A stretch of 64,000 bases of DNA. Origin: Stappia stellulata. Its GTDB lineage: Bacteria; Pseudomonadota; Alphaproteobacteria; Rhizobiales; Stappiaceae. Below are positions 35,114 through 44,010 of the stretch, piece by piece (the stretch's first letter is position 1; each line of letters begins with the position of its first letter). A program made the translations under genes and the position numbers. The stretch is from the NCBI RefSeq assembly GCF_020176715.1, contig NZ_JAIVMF010000001.1:62001-126000 (forward strand). Direction: 5' to 3'. The notes under the pieces are model-generated. The model did no database searches. It had not been told where the DNA came from and saw only the letters and a list, made by a program, of their open reading frames with translations.

Positions 35114-36403
35114 ATGTCCGACCGCATTCCCGGTTTCTCGACGCTCGCCATTCACGCGGGCGCCCAGCCCGACCCCTCCACGGGCGCGCGGGTAACGCCG
35201 ATCTACCAGACGACCTCTTTCGTGTTCGACGATGTCGATCATGCCGCCTCGCTGTTCGGCCTCCAGGCCTTCGGCAACATCTACACGCGCATCACCAACC
35301 CGACGACAGCGGTGCTGGAAGAGCGCGTCGCGGCCCTTGAGGGCGGCACGGCAGCGCTTGCGACGGCCTCCGGCCATTCCGCCCAGCTCCTGACCTTCCA
35401 CGCGATGATGACGCCGGGCGACAATATCGTTGCCGGCAACAAGCTCTACGGCGGGTCGATCAACCAGCTGAACCATTCGTTCAAGAGCTTCGGCTGGGAA
35501 GTGCAGTGGGCCGACGCCACGGATCCGGCGAGCTTCGATGCGCTGATCAACGACAAGACCCGCGCGATTTTCATCGAGAGCCTCGCCAATCCCGGCGGCG
35601 TTGTCACCGACATCGCCGCGATCTCGGAAATCGCCCGCAAGCACAACATCCCGCTTGTCGTCGACAACACGATGGCGACGCCCTACCTGTGCCGACCGAT
35701 CGAGCATGGCGCCGACATCGTGCTGCATTCGCTGACCAAGTTCATGGGCGGGCACGGCAATTCGATGGGCGGCATTCTGGTCGACGGTGGCACCTACGAC
35801 TGGTCGTCGACCGAGAATTACCCGATGCTCTCCAAGCCGCGCCCGGAATACTCCGGCATGGTGCTGCACGAGACCTTCGGCAATTTCGCCTTCGCCATCG
35901 CCTGCCGCGTGCTTGGCCTGCGCGATCTCGGCCCGGCGATCTCGCCGATGAACTCCTTCATGCTGCTGACCGGGATCGAGACGCTGCCGCTGCGCATGCA
36001 GCGTCATTGCGACAACGCCCAGAAGGTGGCGGAATTCCTGGAAAGCCACGACAAGGTCGCCTGGGTGTCCTACGCCGGCCTGCCGAACGACCCCAACCAC
36101 GAGCGGCAGCAGAAATACATGCCCAAGGGCGGCGGCGCGGTCTTCACCTTCGGCGTCAAGGGCGGCTATGAAGCTGGCGTTGCGGTGGTGACCAACTGCC
36201 AGATCCTGTCGCATCTCGCCAATATCGGCGACACGCGCTCGCTGATCATCCATCCGGCGTCGACCACCCACAAGCAGCTCACCGAAGAGCAGCGCGCGGC
36301 GGCGGGTGCGACCTCCGACGTGGTGCGGCTGTCGATCGGCCTGGAGGATGCGGAAGACATCATCGCGGATCTCGATCAGGCGCTCGCTGCCATCGACGGC
36401 TGA
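35114..36403 (+). CDS. metY: O-acetylhomoserine aminocarboxypropyltransferase (sulfhydrylase)
   Basis: A 429-aa PLP enzyme of the Cys/Met metabolism family, making homocysteine from O-acetylhomoserine and sulfide. The PLP lysine is in LHSLTKFMGGHGNSMGG; VVDNTMATPYL and RSLIIHPASTTHKQL are diagnostic. GAGGAGAA precedes the ATG at 35114; a longer in-frame start upstream is rejected. No SAM riboswitch could be recognised in the 171-base upstream gap. Confidence 0.95.
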   Translation: MSDRIPGFSTLAIHAGAQPDPSTGARVTPIYQTTSFVFDDVDHAASLFGLQAFGNIYTRITNPTTAVLEERVAALEGGTAALATASGHSAQLLTFHAMMTPGDNIVAGNKLYGGSINQLNHSFKSFGWEVQWADATDPASFDALINDKTRAIFIESLANPGGVVTDIAAISEIARKHNIPLVVDNTMATPYLCRPIEHGADIVLHSLTKFMGGHGNSMGGILVDGGTYDWSSTENYPMLSKPRPEYSGMVLHETFGNFAFAIACRVLGLRDLGPAISPMNSFMLLTGIETLPLRMQRHCDNAQKVAEFLESHDKVAWVSYAGLPNDPNHERQQKYMPKGGGAVFTFGVKGGYEAGVAVVTNCQILSHLANIGDTRSLIIHPASTTHKQLTEEQRAAAGATSDVVRLSIGLEDAEDIIADLDQALAAIDG

Positions 36404-36430
36404 GCGGCACAAGCTTCGCCAAAAACTGAG

Positions 36431-36455
36431 ACAGGCCGGGCAATGCCCGGCCTGT
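36431..36455. terminator. Terminator hairpin of metY, left copy
   Basis: A perfect palindromic hairpin (AGGCCGGGC/GCCCGGCCT) preceded by an A-run (AAAAAC). All 25 bases are identical to the hairpin at 36642-36666. As it stands, no T-run follows. Confidence 0.7.
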
Positions 36456-36641
36456 GAGAGTGATGACAAACCCTGAAGAATCGTCATCCCGGCCGAATGC
36501 AATGAGAGCCGGGATCGGGGAGGCACTGCCTGTCGGCTTCTTTTGGCTTGAAGTTATAGGCCTTTAGCTCTCCGATACCGGGTCGCGCTGACGCTTGCCC
36601 GGTATGACGCCTGGAGCAACTCCACCTTTGTCAGCAGTCTG
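36456..36641. repeat. Mosaic intergenic element, copy A (inserted in a terminator)
   Basis: A 186-bp non-coding insert between duplicated hairpins. It has short terminal inverted repeats (TGACAAA at 36464-36470, TTTGTCA at 36627-36633). Internally there are two palindromes: an imperfect one around 36481-36518 built on CATCCCGG/CCGGGATC, and a hairpin ATACCGGG/CCCGGTAT within 36573-36610. The last 38 bases match copy B (40803-40840) at 36 positions. No ORF is present. Confidence 0.75.
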
Positions 36642-36666
36642 ACAGGCCGGGCAATGCCCGGCCTGT
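36642..36666. terminator. Terminator hairpin of ctaA/metY, right copy
   Basis: Identical to the hairpin at 36431-36455, here followed by a T-run (TTT). It lies between convergent metY and ctaA and can serve both strands. Confidence 0.75.
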
Positions 36667-36691
36667 TTCGCATTCGGGTGGTAAAAGCGCC

Positions 36692-37786
36692 CTAGGCGGG
36701 GCGCGGGGCGAAGCGGGCGCGAGTCAAAAGCTCGATGCAGGCCGCGATCACGGCCACGATGAAGCCCTGGTGCGCCAGTGCGAGCCAGAAGGGCACGTGA
36801 CCGAGCAGGGTCGCGATCCCGATCACCATCTGGACGGCAATGACGATGACAAGCACGGGTGCGACGGCGGCGAGATGCCGCGCGGCCGGATTGCGCATCA
36901 CCGATACCCAAAGCCAGACGGCGGCGATGGCGAGCGCATAGGCGGTCATGCGGTGCTGGAACTGCACGGTCAGCACGCTCTCGAAATGGTTGAGCCACAC
37001 CGGCGTCATCGTCCACAGGCCGGAAGGGATGAAGGCACCGTCCATCAACGGCCAGGTGTTGAAGGAAAGACCCGCTTTCAGCCCCGCCACAAGCCCGCCG
37101 AGAAAAATCTGCACGAAGAGCAGCGCGACGATCGCAGCCGCGGCGCCGGCATAGGGGCCGCTCGCTTGCGCACGCCTGGGAAGCGTCGCAGGGATCAGCG
37201 CGAGATAGCGCGCAAGGCCGTAGAGATAGGCGAAGATCAGGCAGGCAAGGGTCAGATGAGTGGCCAGCCGGTACTGGCTGACATCGACCCGGTCGACCAG
37301 ACCCGAGGCGACCATCCACCAGCCGATCACGCCCTGCATGCCGCCGAGCGCGAATCCGCCGACGAGCCAGGGCAACAGACCGGGTTCGATCCGCCCGCGG
37401 ACCCAGAACCAGACGAGCGGAACGAGAAAGGCCAGGCCGATCACCCGCCCGAGCAGCCGATGACCCCACTCCCACCAGTAGATGAACTGGAATTCGGCGA
37501 GCGACATGCCCTTGTTGACGAGCTGGTATTCCGGGATCTGGCGGTATTTCTCCAGCTCCTCCTCCCATTCCGCCACGGAGAGCGGCGGGATCACGCCGTG
37601 GATCGGCTCCCACTCGGTGATCGACAGGCCGGAATCGGTCAGCCGTGTCGCGCCGCCAACCACGATCATCGCGAAGATCAGCAGGCACACCGCATAGAGC
37701 CAGATGCGGATGGCGCGGCGGTCGCGCGCGATCTTTTCGCTGGAAGGATCGGCGTGAAGGGAGGTATCGAAGGGAACGTCGCTCAT
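36692..37786 (-). CDS. ctaA: Heme A synthase (COX15/CtaA)
   Basis: A 364-aa inner-membrane enzyme that oxidises heme O to heme A for aa3-type cytochrome oxidase. It has eight expected helices and the four conserved histidines in WEWGHRLLGR, LATHLTLAC, VQFQHRMTAY and ALAHQGFIV, plus SGLSITEWEPIHGVIPP. The ATG at 37784-37786 is chosen because upstream residues (Pro/Ser-rich) are not family-like. Confidence 0.95.
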   Translation of the reverse strand: MSDVPFDTSLHADPSSEKIARDRRAIRIWLYAVCLLIFAMIVVGGATRLTDSGLSITEWEPIHGVIPPLSVAEWEEELEKYRQIPEYQLVNKGMSLAEFQFIYWWEWGHRLLGRVIGLAFLVPLVWFWVRGRIEPGLLPWLVGGFALGGMQGVIGWWMVASGLVDRVDVSQYRLATHLTLACLIFAYLYGLARYLALIPATLPRRAQASGPYAGAAAAIVALLFVQIFLGGLVAGLKAGLSFNTWPLMDGAFIPSGLWTMTPVWLNHFESVLTVQFQHRMTAYALAIAAVWLWVSVMRNPAARHLAAVAPVLVIVIAVQMVIGIATLLGHVPFWLALAHQGFIVAVIAACIELLTRARFAPRPA

Positions 37787-37941
37787 GCTTTGGTTGCTCG
37801 CAGGGGAAAACGGGTCGCCCGGCGGAGTGATCACCGGAACACTAAGGTCGGTTATAGGCGGCGTGAGCGGTTTGCAAGGGCTTGACGAATGCCCGCGATG
37901 TGACACATCCCCACGCCAGACGCCCCGCAACGGAGAACTCG

Positions 37942-38205
37942 ATGCCCCCTCGCCTGCGCAAATTCATTGGAATGGTCATGCTCGTGGTCTTCGTGATCGT
38001 CTACGCCTTCGTGGCGATGGTGATCGGCGACATGACCATGCAGAACCGGCCGACGGGCGTGCAGTTTCTCTATTTCGCTGTCGCCGGCCTCGTGTGGACG
38101 ATCCCGGCAGGGGCAATCATGTGGTGGATGGACAAACCGGAACGGATGCAGGCAAGGGCAAGGGCCGAAGCCGAGGCGCTCACGCGCAGGAGCGACGCGG
38201 AATGA
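37942..38205 (+). CDS. DUF2842 small membrane protein
   Basis: An 87-aa protein with two membrane helices (MVMLVVFVIVYAFVAMVIG and FAVAGLVWTIPAGAIMWW), typical of alphaproteobacterial DUF2842. GGAG precedes the ATG at 37942. Its 3' end overlaps that of the polysaccharide deacetylase gene by 26 bases tail-to-tail. Confidence 0.85.
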   Translation: MPPRLRKFIGMVMLVVFVIVYAFVAMVIGDMTMQNRPTGVQFLYFAVAGLVWTIPAGAIMWWMDKPERMQARARAEAEALTRRSDAE

Positions 38206-39259
38206 CACCGTCGCGGATCTTGCGCAGGGTGTTGTAGATCGGGAACGGCGCGCCGTTGAGGTATTGCGAGACGATCACATCGTCCTGAAAATAGCCGTTG
38301 AGCGACACCCGCGGCATGGCAAAGCGATCCGAGGTCCCGTCGAGCATCCCCGGATGCGTGGTGAAGGCCGCGCGAAAGCCGAACTGCGAGACGACCTCGA
38401 GCGACTGGTGATTGACCGCCGCCTCAAAGCCGTATGGGTAGGCGAAAACCTGCGGCGACACGCCAAGTTCGCTGGCGAGCCGGTCCATGCCGGCGGCGAT
38501 GTCCTCCTGCATGCGAGCGCGGGTCAGGCGCGCCAGCGCGAAATGATTGTGCGTATGCGCACCGACCGTGAACAGCGGATCCTGGCACAGCGTCCGCAAT
38601 TCGTTCCAGTCCAGAATGAGCTCATCCGCCAGGGCGGCGAGATCCAGACCGTGGATTCCCGCCAGCCGGCGCAACTCCACGCGCTGAGAGTCCTCGCCCA
38701 GCTCCTGGGTAAACCAGTGCAGCAGCCGGTCGTAGATGCGGACCTTGCGCTCGCTGGTGCTGGCATCCAGGGTTCGCATGCGCTCGCCGATCGGCGTTTC
38801 GATGGACTGAGCGCCGCGCACGATCCGCTCCAGCGCCTCCCACCAGATCTCGCTGCTGCGATCGACAAAGCCAGAGGTCACAAAGATCGTGAAGGGCACC
38901 TCGTGCTTGCGCAGCACCGGATAGGCATGGATCAGATTGTCCCGGTAGCCGTCATCGAAGGTGAAGGCGCACACGCGCGGCCCGTCGGGATCGCCGTTCT
39001 GCGCATGGTCGAGGGCCTCCGTCAGCGACACGATGCGCAAACCCGCCGCGCGGGCCTGAAGGATGGTGTGTTCGAGAAAGTCCGGCGTTACGGTAAGATG
39101 GCGATTGGGCGCAAACCCTTGAGTTCCGGCGTCCGGGCGTACACTGTGCAAGGTGAACACAAGCCCGCGCCGGCCGGTGATCGGCGCCAGCAGCCGGCCC
39201 AGCCCGCTTGCGTGCAGGAGCCGGCATCCCGTTGCCAACATTTGCCGCCGCATGTCCAT
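38180..39259 (-). CDS. Polysaccharide deacetylase (NodB-homology, carbohydrate esterase 4)
   Basis: A 359-aa protein. The catalytic and metal motifs AFTFDDGYRDN (Asp-Asp) and GAHTHNHFAL (His-x3-His) are intact, with FAYPYG downstream. It is likely to remove acetyl groups from an exopolysaccharide or peptidoglycan. No clear signal peptide is seen. An alternative start lies two codons downstream (39253). It borders the exopolysaccharide genes. Confidence 0.9.
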   Translation of the reverse strand: MDMRRQMLATGCRLLHASGLGRLLAPITGRRGLVFTLHSVRPDAGTQGFAPNRHLTVTPDFLEHTILQARAAGLRIVSLTEALDHAQNGDPDGPRVCAFTFDDGYRDNLIHAYPVLRKHEVPFTIFVTSGFVDRSSEIWWEALERIVRGAQSIETPIGERMRTLDASTSERKVRIYDRLLHWFTQELGEDSQRVELRRLAGIHGLDLAALADELILDWNELRTLCQDPLFTVGAHTHNHFALARLTRARMQEDIAAGMDRLASELGVSPQVFAYPYGFEAAVNHQSLEVVSQFGFRAAFTTHPGMLDGTSDRFAMPRVSLNGYFQDDVIVSQYLNGAPFPIYNTLRKIRDGVIPRRSCA

Positions 39260-39387
39260 TCGTGAAACCGACCCCCGAATTCAACCGATCGAACCCTATC
39301 GACGTTTTCTTTAGAACTCCTTGCTATTCAAGATTGTAGTTGAGGCCCGCCGATGCTCCGGCAGTTTTTTTTTAAAAGGTTGAGCAC

Positions 39388-40614
39388 ATGTCCAACGCCC
39401 TCGCCCGGTCCACCGAACTGTTCCGGTTTCACAACTGGGAGGAAATGGACATGGAAGCCATGAGACTGGATGCCATGCTTGAATCGGGAGAGCTCATCAT
39501 CCGCACGGCATCCGATCCGGCCGAGGTCGAGACGGAATGGCGGGCACTGGAAAGAAATGCGTTCGGAACGCTGTTTACAACCTACGACTGGCTGTCGTCC
39601 TGGTACCGGCTGGTGGGACGGCCACGGGGCTACCGCGCCCTCATCGTGGTCGGCGAAATCGACGGCGAACCGGCCTTCCTGCTTCCGTTGGCGCTGACCC
39701 ACAAGGCGAAAGGGCTGTTGACCATCGGGCGGTTTCTCGGCGACTTTCACGGCAATCAGAACAGCGGCTTGTGGCGCAAGGACATTCTGGCCGGCATCCA
39801 CACCCAGTCGCTGCACAAGGCACTGGTCGAGCTGGGACACACGCATGGCATCGACCTCTTCGACCTGAAGTATGTTCCCGCGACGATCGACGAGCGCATT
39901 CACCCGCTGATCGACCAGCATGCGATCGAGAGCCTCAATTCCATCCATGTGTTTCCGCTGGAAGCGGACTTCCAGTCGGTCTATCGCACCCGGCGCAGCG
40001 GCAGCGCGCGCAAGAAGCTGCGCGCGAAGGAACGCAAACTGGCGGAAACCGGCGAGCTGCGTTTCGAACGCGCGCGCGATGCCGCAACGGCCATCCGGTT
40101 CTTGAACGCGCTGGTCGAGCAGCGCAGCGCCCGACAGGCCTCGCATGGCATCCCCAACGTGTTTCACCACGCGGATGCGCATGCCTTTCTTCAGGATCAG
40201 CTGCTGCAGGCGATGGAAGAAGGATCCGACCGCTTCATGATCCATGCGCTCCTGCTCGACGGCGAGGTGCGCGCGACCTATCTGTCCGGCCTCAGGTTCG
40301 GGCGGTTTCATGCCTATACCAACAGCATTTGCGACAGCATCGCCAGCCACAGTCCGGGCGACCTGCTGCTGAATGCCGTGATCGCCGATGCCTGTGCTCT
40401 GGGCGCGTCGAGCTTCGACTTCGGCCTCGGCGCCGAACGCTACAAGACCGCCTGGGCCGACAAGGAACTCCTGATGGATGTCGAGGTGCCGGTGTCGCTT
40501 CGCGGCAAACTGGCCTCGGCGGCCATCCAGCGGCTGCGGCAGATCAAGCGGCGCGTGCGCAGTTCGCCGAAGCTCTGGGCGCTGGTTCGCCGGATCCGCA
40601 AGCTCAAGGCCTGA
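39388..40614 (+). CDS. GNAT-fold acyltransferase of the FemAB/CelD type
   Basis: A 408-aa protein with a BioF2-like/Acetyltransf_6 domain: FTTYDWLSSWYRLVG, LARSGSARKKLRAKERKL-like basic segment (RRSGSARKKLRAKERKLA) and the C-terminal core around ASSFDFGLGAERYKTAWA. Such proteins (CelD/BcsL-like) acylate exopolysaccharide building blocks. Divergent from the deacetylase gene, so acetylation and deacetylation enzymes sit side by side. Confidence 0.82.
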   Translation: MSNALARSTELFRFHNWEEMDMEAMRLDAMLESGELIIRTASDPAEVETEWRALERNAFGTLFTTYDWLSSWYRLVGRPRGYRALIVVGEIDGEPAFLLPLALTHKAKGLLTIGRFLGDFHGNQNSGLWRKDILAGIHTQSLHKALVELGHTHGIDLFDLKYVPATIDERIHPLIDQHAIESLNSIHVFPLEADFQSVYRTRRSGSARKKLRAKERKLAETGELRFERARDAATAIRFLNALVEQRSARQASHGIPNVFHHADAHAFLQDQLLQAMEEGSDRFMIHALLLDGEVRATYLSGLRFGRFHAYTNSICDSIASHSPGDLLLNAVIADACALGASSFDFGLGAERYKTAWADKELLMDVEVPVSLRGKLASAAIQRLRQIKRRVRSSPKLWALVRRIRKLKA

Positions 40615-40649
40615 TTAGCAGGCCCCTCTCCGGACCTTCAGAATACGAA

Positions 40650-40682
40650 AAGGCCCGCCGCATGATATTGCGGCAGACCTTG
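40650..40682. terminator. Decayed terminator hairpin, left copy
   Basis: AAGGCCCGCCGC pairs with GCGGCAGACCTT except for two C-A mismatches. An A-run precedes it. The same hairpin in intact form lies at 40874-40903. Confidence 0.55.
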
Positions 40683-40873
40683 GAATGATGACAAAGCCTC
40701 GAAAGAGGCGTCCTCCCGGACGCAGCGCTAGCTGCGATCCGAGATCGGCGCGGCACGGTGTTGCAGCTGGCAATTCCCTAAAAAGGCTAGGTCTTGGCTC
40801 TGCGATACCGGGTCGCGCTTTCGCTTGCCCGGTATGACGCGGGAGAGCAATCCCATCCTTTGTCAGAAGTCTG
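40683..40873. repeat. Mosaic intergenic element, copy B (inserted in a terminator)
   Basis: A 191-bp insert with 8-bp terminal inverted repeats (TGACAAAG at 40689-40696, CTTTGTCA at 40858-40865). A palindrome built on CCTCCCGG/CGATCCGAGATCGG follows, then the same ATACCGGG/CCCGGTAT hairpin as copy A (within 40803-40840). It sits between two copies of a hairpin that is unrelated to the hairpin flanking copy A. Confidence 0.75.
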
Positions 40874-40903
40874 AGGCCCGCCGTATGGACGTGCGGCGGG
40901 CCT
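40874..40903. terminator. Terminator hairpin, right copy
   Basis: A perfect 10-bp stem AGGCCCGCCG/CGGCGGGCCT followed by TTTGGTTT. It lies between the convergent acyltransferase and exoP-like genes. Confidence 0.75.
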
Positions 40904-40928
40904 TTGGTTTATGTGCCTGCGGTTGGTT

Positions 40929-43148
40929 TCAAGCAGCCATATCGGAATGGCGCCTAGCGGTTTCGCCCTTGCGCTGCACCGATTCCACCGCGACGGGAGC
41001 ACCCGTCTGGTCTTCCAGCATGCGCAGCGCTTCTTCCAGCTCCGGCCCCGCCGGCGACCCGCCCGTTGCAACGACGACCTGATCGGCCATCGCCAGGATC
41101 TGGGCGCTGATGAGCGAATCGTCGATCAGGCCGAGATCGAAGAACACCTGATCATAGGTATGGTCGATTGCATCCATCAGCATTTCGAAGCGTCCGGCCT
41201 CGGCCAGCTCGTCATCGATGACCCGGCGTCCCGATTCAATCACATGGGCGCGCGAGGCGGCGTCGCGGTAAATGACGCCGGCGAAGGACGCGGAGCCTTC
41301 CAGCAATTCGGCGAACCCCGGAACGGCCTCGGGATCGCCAAGGTCCGGGCGCACCTCGAGGAAGAGCGGCATGATCCCCTCTTCCGCCGCCTCGCGTACC
41401 AGGCGGAAGGTGACTTCCTGGGCGACCTCGTCGCTGTCCACGCTCAAGACGGCAACCCGGCGCGGACGCATCCGGTCGACCGCAGGCGCGGCAACCGGAG
41501 GAGGTGCGGGTGCGGCAAGCTGCTCGCCCTCCTGTGCCGCGGCGACCGGGGTGACATCCTCGTCCCCGACGGGGCCGCGCTCGTTCCCGGAAGGCCCGGC
41601 ACCGGTCGCCCCGCCCTGTCCGTTCGACGGCCAGTCGTAGCCAAAGCCGCTCGATGCATAACCGGCCTGACCGGCGCGGTAGCCGGGTGCTGCGGACGAC
41701 GGCATCGGCGTGGAACTCGGTGTGGCCGACGCGCCAAGCGGCACATGACGGAAAGCCCGGCCGGAGAGGAACTGGCCGAGGATCGCCCAAAGGCTCCCCA
41801 GCAGGAACACGACGAAGGTCAGGATCGAGGCAATCGGCACCACCTTCGGCGAATAGGGCTCGAGCGGAACCGTCGCGCGGGAAATCACGCGGGCATCGGC
41901 ACCAAGCTGCGGGGCGTTGCGGCGGGTATCGGCCTCGCGGTAGCGGGTCATCAACTGGTCGAGCTGGGTTGCCTTGACCTGTGCCTCGCGTTCCAGCTCG
42001 CGCAGCCGGATCTGATCCTCATTCGAGCGCGACGCGCGCTGCTTGAACTGTTCCAGCGTCGCGGTGAGCGATGCGACGCGGTCCTGCTGCACGCGCGCCT
42101 CGTTCTCCAGACCGGCTGCAATCTTCTCCGCCTCGTTGCGGATCTGGCGTTCGAGGTCGGCAAGCTGCGAGCGCAAGCCCCGGATCTGCGGGTGGTTGGG
42201 CAACAGCGTGGTGGACAGCTCGGCGATGCGCGACTGCAGCTCGACCTGGCGTTCGCGAAGCCGCTGGACGAGCTGAGAATTCAGCACCTCGGCCGCGCTG
42301 TCGAGAGAGGCGCCAGTGTCGAGCTGACGGCGAATGAGGTTGGCGCGCGCTTCGGCCTGCGACTGGGCGGCGCGGGCATCGGAGAGTTCCGTGCTGAGTT
42401 CTCCAAGCTGCTGCTGGTCCAGGGTCTGGTTGTCGGCACCGAGCAACAGGCCGGCCTGGGAGCGGAACGCCTCGACCTTTTCCTGGGCTTCCTTGACCTC
42501 CTGGCGCATCCGCTCGATTTGCGGCTCAAGGGCGGTTGCGGCGAAATCGGTGGTCTCGCGCTTCACCGACGACTGAAGATCGAGATATTCCTCGACCAGC
42601 GCATTGGCGATGCGCGCCGCGCGCTCGGGATCCCGGGAGGTGAAGCGCACGGAAATCACACGCGAGCCGTCGACCCGGTACACCTCCAGATTCTCGTAGA
42701 ACACCTTGAGAACGCGTTCTTCAGGAGAATTGCGACCAGGATCGCGCATCAGGCCAAGGGCGACCAGCGCCTCGCGCAGGAGATTGGATTTCGGCCCGGC
42801 CTCGAATTCAGGGATGGAGGCGAGGTCCAGCCGCTGGGCCACCCGGCGCAGCAGGTCGCGGGACATCAGCAATTCGACCTGGCTCGCAACCCCTTCGTTG
42901 TCGAGCAGCGCGCGCTCTTCCTCGACGCCGCGCACATCTCCCGGGTAGACCGAATCCGAAGTCTGGATCAGCACCTTCGATTCGGCGCGGTATTTGGACG
43001 GGACGAACTGGAGAACAACAACGGTGGCGATGGCGACGGCAATGCACAAGGGCAACAGCCATCGCAGCGCCCGCTTGAGGGCACCGGCCAGAGCAGACAG
43101 GTCGATCTCGACCCTTTCATCCGCGCCATGTACGTGCGGCTCAGTCAT
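40929..43148 (-). CDS. Wzz/ExoP-type polysaccharide co-polymerase with degenerate tyrosine-kinase domain
   Basis: A 739-aa inner-membrane protein controlling exopolysaccharide polymerisation and export. The N-terminal helix (LLPLCIAVAIATVVVLQFV) precedes the Wzz domain, then long coiled coils (about residues 190-400) and a second helix (ASILTFVVFLLGSLWAIL). A Gly/Pro/Ser-rich linker leads to a cytoplasmic ATPase-like domain. There the P-loop is absent (VAVLSVDSDEVAQEVTFRL where GxxGxGKS/T is expected) and no tyrosine-rich tail exists, so kinase activity is unlikely. Confidence 0.88.
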   Translation of the reverse strand: MTEPHVHGADERVEIDLSALAGALKRALRWLLPLCIAVAIATVVVLQFVPSKYRAESKVLIQTSDSVYPGDVRGVEEERALLDNEGVASQVELLMSRDLLRRVAQRLDLASIPEFEAGPKSNLLREALVALGLMRDPGRNSPEERVLKVFYENLEVYRVDGSRVISVRFTSRDPERAARIANALVEEYLDLQSSVKRETTDFAATALEPQIERMRQEVKEAQEKVEAFRSQAGLLLGADNQTLDQQQLGELSTELSDARAAQSQAEARANLIRRQLDTGASLDSAAEVLNSQLVQRLRERQVELQSRIAELSTTLLPNHPQIRGLRSQLADLERQIRNEAEKIAAGLENEARVQQDRVASLTATLEQFKQRASRSNEDQIRLRELEREAQVKATQLDQLMTRYREADTRRNAPQLGADARVISRATVPLEPYSPKVVPIASILTFVVFLLGSLWAILGQFLSGRAFRHVPLGASATPSSTPMPSSAAPGYRAGQAGYASSGFGYDWPSNGQGGATGAGPSGNERGPVGDEDVTPVAAAQEGEQLAAPAPPPVAAPAVDRMRPRRVAVLSVDSDEVAQEVTFRLVREAAEEGIMPLFLEVRPDLGDPEAVPGFAELLEGSASFAGVIYRDAASRAHVIESGRRVIDDELAEAGRFEMLMDAIDHTYDQVFFDLGLIDDSLISAQILAMADQVVVATGGSPAGPELEEALRMLEDQTGAPVAVESVQRKGETARRHSDMAA

Positions 43149-43318
43149 TCGCTGTACTCCCAGGAACCATGAACCGAGTTTGCGCGATTATGGTAAGCGG
43201 ACCGTTAACCGGACCTTCAAGACATGCTGAACACCTTCGATTGAAATGATCCATCCGGATTCACCGCAAGTTAACCACGTTGCGGGAAATACTGGCGCAG
43301 CCTCTTCGGGAGTTCAGC

Positions 43319-43876
43319 ATGATCACGCGCCTTGCCATTGCCATATGTCTGGCCCTCACGGTTGCCGCCTGCGGCGGATACCGTCAGCCGCCGACGGCAT
43401 TCCACGAGATCCTCACCAAGCCCTACCGGCTTGATTCAAGCGACCAGTTGCGCGTCATCGTTTTCGGGCAGGCGGAGCTCAACAACACCTATACGGTCGA
43501 CCAGGCCGGCTATATTTCGATGCCCTTGATCGGCAGCGTCGCGGCCCGCGGCCTGACCCTGCGCGATCTCGAGGCGACGATAACAAAACGCTTGAAAAAC
43601 GGATACTTACGCGATCCGGACGTCTCGGTCGAAGTGGCGGTCTATCGCCCGGTCTTCGTCATGGGCGAGGTCACCAACGCCGGCCAGTACCCCTATGTGG
43701 CCGGCATGACGGCACAAAATGCGATCGCCACGGCCGGCGGCTTTTCCCCGCGCGCCCAGCAGGGCAATGTCGACATCACACGGCAGATCAACGGCGAGGT
43801 CTTTTCCGGCCGGGTGCCGATCACCGATCCGGTGCGACCGGGCGACACGATCTACGTGCGCGAACGATTCTTCTGA
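43319..43876 (+). CDS. Polysaccharide export lipoprotein (Wza/ExoF-like)
   Basis: A 185-aa protein with a lipoprotein signal (MITRLAIAICLALTVAAC). The poly-export domain (LDSSDQLRVIVFGQAELN, VDQAGYISMPLIGSV) is followed by an SLBB segment (VFVMGEVTNAGQYPY). It is short compared with Wza (about 380 aa), fitting the single-SLBB subgroup found in rhizobial clusters. Divergent from the exoP-like gene. Confidence 0.9.
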   Translation: MITRLAIAICLALTVAACGGYRQPPTAFHEILTKPYRLDSSDQLRVIVFGQAELNNTYTVDQAGYISMPLIGSVAARGLTLRDLEATITKRLKNGYLRDPDVSVEVAVYRPVFVMGEVTNAGQYPYVAGMTAQNAIATAGGFSPRAQQGNVDITRQINGEVFSGRVPITDPVRPGDTIYVRERFF

Positions 43877-44010
43877 TTTCGCAACAAACGGGGCCGAACG
43901 CGGATCCTGCCATGAATTAACCTGAGACTCACGGCTCCCTGCTAGCGTCTAGCGTGCATGACCTGAAGCCATAATTCGGGCGTGCACGAGCTAGAGACAG
44001 GGAGTTTCTC

